Shown piece after piece: positions 49,402-51,209 of a stretch of 51,209 nucleotides of DNA. Position numbers and translations under genes: made by a program. The stretch's first letter is position 1. Each line of letters begins with the position of its first letter. The DNA is from an uncultured Verrucomicrobiota bacterium (GTDB taxonomy: Bacteria; Verrucomicrobiota; Verrucomicrobiia; Chthoniobacterales; JACTMZ01), in the NCBI GenBank assembly GCA_903953565.1, contig CAJBKE010000033.1:1-51209 (forward strand), given 5' to 3'. The notes under the pieces were generated by a model, which was not told the DNA's origin, did no database searches, and was given only the letters and a program-made list of their open reading frames with translations.

Positions 49402-51209
49402 ATGCCCATGAAAAGACCCGCACGCCAAGGACTTTACGACCCGCAATTCGAGCACGAATCCTGCGGGGTCGGCTTCGTTGCCAACATGAAGGGTGTGAAG
49501 TCGCACTCCATCGTCGAACAGGGCCTGCAAATTCTGGTCAATCTCGAGCACCGCGGCGCCTGCGGGTTCGAGGAAAACACGGGCGACGGCGCCGGCATCC
49601 TCATCCAGATGCCCGACAAATTCCTCCGTGCCGTAACCAAAGAGGATCACATCGAGCTGCCCCCCGCCGGACACTACGGCGTGGCCATGGTTTTCCTGCC
49701 GCCGGACAAACAACTCCGCCAGAAAATCGAAGAGCGTTTTGAGCAGGTGGTCCGGGCCGAGGGCCAGAAGTTCCTCGGTTGGCGCACTGTGCCGACGGAC
49801 AATTCGACCCTCGGAGAAACGGCCAAGTCGGAGGAACCGGAGGTCCGCATGGCTTTTGTCGGACGCAACCCGGCGATCAAGGACGAACTCGCGTTCGAGC
49901 GGAAGCTCTACGTCATCCGCCACCGCCTCTTCAATGAAGTCCGCTATGCCGGAGCCCCCGGCGGCAGCTTCTTCTACATCCCGAGTTTCTCGTCCCGCAC
50001 CATCGTCTTCAAAGGCATGTTGACCACTGCGCAAGTCGCGGAATTTTACCCCGACCTGTCCGACCCGCGCATGGAAAGCGCGCTCGCGCTGGTCCACTCT
50101 CGTTTCAGCACGAACACCTTCCCGAGTTGGGACCGTGCGCATCCTTACCGCTACGTAGCGCACAATGGCGAGATCAACACCCTGCGCGGCAACGTCAATT
50201 GGATGCACGCCCGCGAGTCGCAGTTCGCTTCGCCGCTGTTCGGCGAGGATATGGAACAGCTCAAGCCGGTCGTCCACCAGGATGGCAGCGACTCGGCCAT
50301 GTTCGACAACTGCTTCGAGTTCCTCGTTCTCTCCGGCCGTTCGCTGGCGCAGGCCGCGGTCATGATGATCCCCGAGCCGTGGGCCAACCACACCTCGATG
50401 CCGAAGGACCTCCGGGATTTCTACGAATACCACGCCTCGCTCATGGAGCCGTGGGACGGTCCTGCCGCCGTGGCTTTCACCGACGGCACGCAAATCGGCG
50501 CGGTTCTCGATCGCAATGGCCTGCGCCCCTGTCGCTACTACGTGACCAAAGACGACCTCGTTGTCATGGCCTCCGAAGTCGGTGTCCTCGATATCGAGCC
50601 CGAGCGAGTCGCGCACAAAGGCCGGCTGCAACCCGGCCGCATCTTCCTCGTCGACACGAAGGAAGGCCGCATCATCGCCGACGAGGAAATCAAAGCTTCC
50701 CTCGCTAAGGAGCAGCCCTACGGCGAATGGCTCAAGGACAACTTGGTCAAAATGGAGGACCTCCCCGCCGGCGCCGACCCCGCGCACCCGGATCACGACA
50801 CCGTGACCACGCGTCAGTTCGCCTTCGGTTACACCCAAGAGGACCTCAATCTCATCATCGCCCCGATGGCCAAGACCGCCGTCGAGCCGATCGGTTCGAT
50901 GGGTAATGACGCGCCGCTCGCCGCGCTCTCCGACAAGCCCAAGCTTCTCTACAACTACTTCAAGCAACTCTTCGCCCAGGTGACCAACCCGCCGATCGAT
51001 TCGATCCGCGAGGAAATCGTCACCTCGACCATCACCACACTCGGCTCCGAGGGCAACTTGCTCGAGCCGAAACCGGAAAGTTGCCGCCAGATCCAGCTGA
51101 CCTCGCCGGTCATCACCAACGAGGAACTGGAAAAACTCCGCGTCCTCGACCGTCCCGGGTTCAAATCCGTCACACTGCCCATCCTCTATGAGGTAGCCGA
51201 CGGCGGACC
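49402..51209 (+). CDS. gltB: Glutamate synthase large subunit, N-terminal part (cut by window end)
   Basis: 602 codons are present; the full protein is about 1500 residues. It makes glutamate from glutamine and 2-oxoglutarate. The start, [21 protein letters not shown], ends in the nucleophilic cysteine (residue 21) that becomes the N-terminus after cleavage of the propeptide. [36 protein letters not shown] and [16 protein letters not shown] are the class II amidotransferase marks. The central domain opens near [11 protein letters not shown] at the window end. A 14-base hairpin (CCGGT/ACCGG, 49386-49399) lies just before the ATG, and a sigma-54 promoter lies about 90 bases upstream, which suggests nitrogen control. 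Confidence 0.95.
   Translation, partial: MPMKRPARQGLYDPQFEHESCGVGFVANMKGVKSHSIVEQGLQILVNLEHRGACGFEENTGDGAGILIQMPDKFLRAVTKEDHIELPPAGHYGVAMVFLPPDKQLRQKIEERFEQVVRAEGQKFLGWRTVPTDNSTLGETAKSEEPEVRMAFVGRNPAIKDELAFERKLYVIRHRLFNEVRYAGAPGGSFFYIPSFSSRTIVFKGMLTTAQVAEFYPDLSDPRMESALALVHSRFSTNTFPSWDRAHPYRYVAHNGEINTLRGNVNWMHARESQFASPLFGEDMEQLKPVVHQDGSDSAMFDNCFEFLVLSGRSLAQAAVMMIPEPWANHTSMPKDLRDFYEYHASLMEPWDGPAAVAFTDGTQIGAVLDRNGLRPCRYYVTKDDLVVMASEVGVLDIEPERVAHKGRLQPGRIFLVDTKEGRIIADEEIKASLAKEQPYGEWLKDNLVKMEDLPAGADPAHPDHDTVTTRQFAFGYTQEDLNLIIAPMAKTAVEPIGSMGNDAPLAALSDKPKLLYNYFKQLFAQVTNPPIDSIREEIVTSTITTLGSEGNLLEPKPESCRQIQLTSPVITNEELEKLRVLDRPGFKSVTLPILYEVADGG

Noticed and set aside
48376-50967. An 863-codon open frame on the minus strand opposite der and gltB
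   Set aside because: It is a shadow of two strongly recognisable plus-strand genes; long antisense frames are common in GC-rich DNA.
1-51209. tRNA or rRNA genes, CRISPR arrays, insertion sequences, prophage
   Set aside because: No cloverleaf with matching arms, rRNA motif, regularly spaced repeat array, or transposase, integrase or phage structural gene was recognised in reading the window.

Overview
This window is a gene-dense, GC-rich stretch of chromosome from a Gram-negative bacterium. The Gram-negative reading rests on an Mla-type lipid transport operon, a beta-barrel outer-membrane protein, arabinose-5-phosphate isomerase (KDO pathway) and hopanoid/menaquinone genes. The gene mix, the H-R-T-P-G-N-L-R-A loop of EF-P, the many small palindromic intergenic repeats and the GCCACAGATTA-type decanucleotide repeats fit Verrucomicrobiota (PVC group) best. 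That assignment is an inference from pattern recognition, with no marker gene searched. No rRNA, tRNA, CRISPR array, transposase or prophage was seen.

Layout. 1-424: no convincing gene, several short repeats. 425-4869: six minus-strand genes (P-loop NTPase, chloramphenicol-phosphotransferase-like kinase, STAS-kinase fusion, secreted PAS protein, maleate-isomerase/arylmalonate-decarboxylase-like enzyme, 84-aa unknown). 4991-6535: leuA, convergent across a REP-like palindrome with a MidA-type methyltransferase. 7623-10812: a Phd/PIN toxin-antitoxin pair whose toxin stop overlaps the TTG start of helicase hrpB. 10869-13741: mlaE-mlaF-mlaD. 13753-18415 (minus): outer-membrane barrel, nadB, panC, secG. 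18475-19168: mazEF. 19218-22053: argA and a sodium/solute symporter. 22054-24978: a candidate origin or DnaA-regulated region, then dnaA and dnaN, followed by a secreted lysozyme-like protein, polX and ispA. 29162-33722: kdsD, efp, a membrane metallopeptidase-like protein, menB, aroC. 33643-40431 (mostly minus): PAS histidine kinase, pepF, bioF with a Cys-rich tail, DUF2231 membrane protein (+), MFS transporter, DUF937 protein. 40549-45689: YpfJ-type metalloprotease, argC-argJ-argB, GHL10-type glycosidase. 45724-47216 (minus): squalene/phytoene synthase and a degenerate ABC ATPase. 47306-51209: pgsA-der, then gltB (cut by the window end) behind a textbook sigma-54 promoter.

How the genes work together. 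Arginine synthesis is represented by argA plus the translationally coupled argCJB cluster. Leucine (leuA), chorismate (aroC), NAD (nadB), pantothenate (panC), biotin (bioF), menaquinone (menB) and glutamate (gltB) genes show a largely biosynthetic free-living lifestyle. Replication genes (dnaA, dnaN) put the window at or near the chromosomal origin. Two toxin-antitoxin pairs each carry a recognisable promoter/operator.

The points most worth follow-up are: the sigma-54 promoter in front of gltB; an ABC ATPase that has lost nearly every catalytic motif while keeping an intact frame; the BioF-Cys-rich fusion; the Asn at the EF-P loop tip; the STAS-kinase/secreted-PAS gene block; and at least two families of dispersed repeats, one of which supplies a stop codon while another inverted repeat lies inside the start of ispA.
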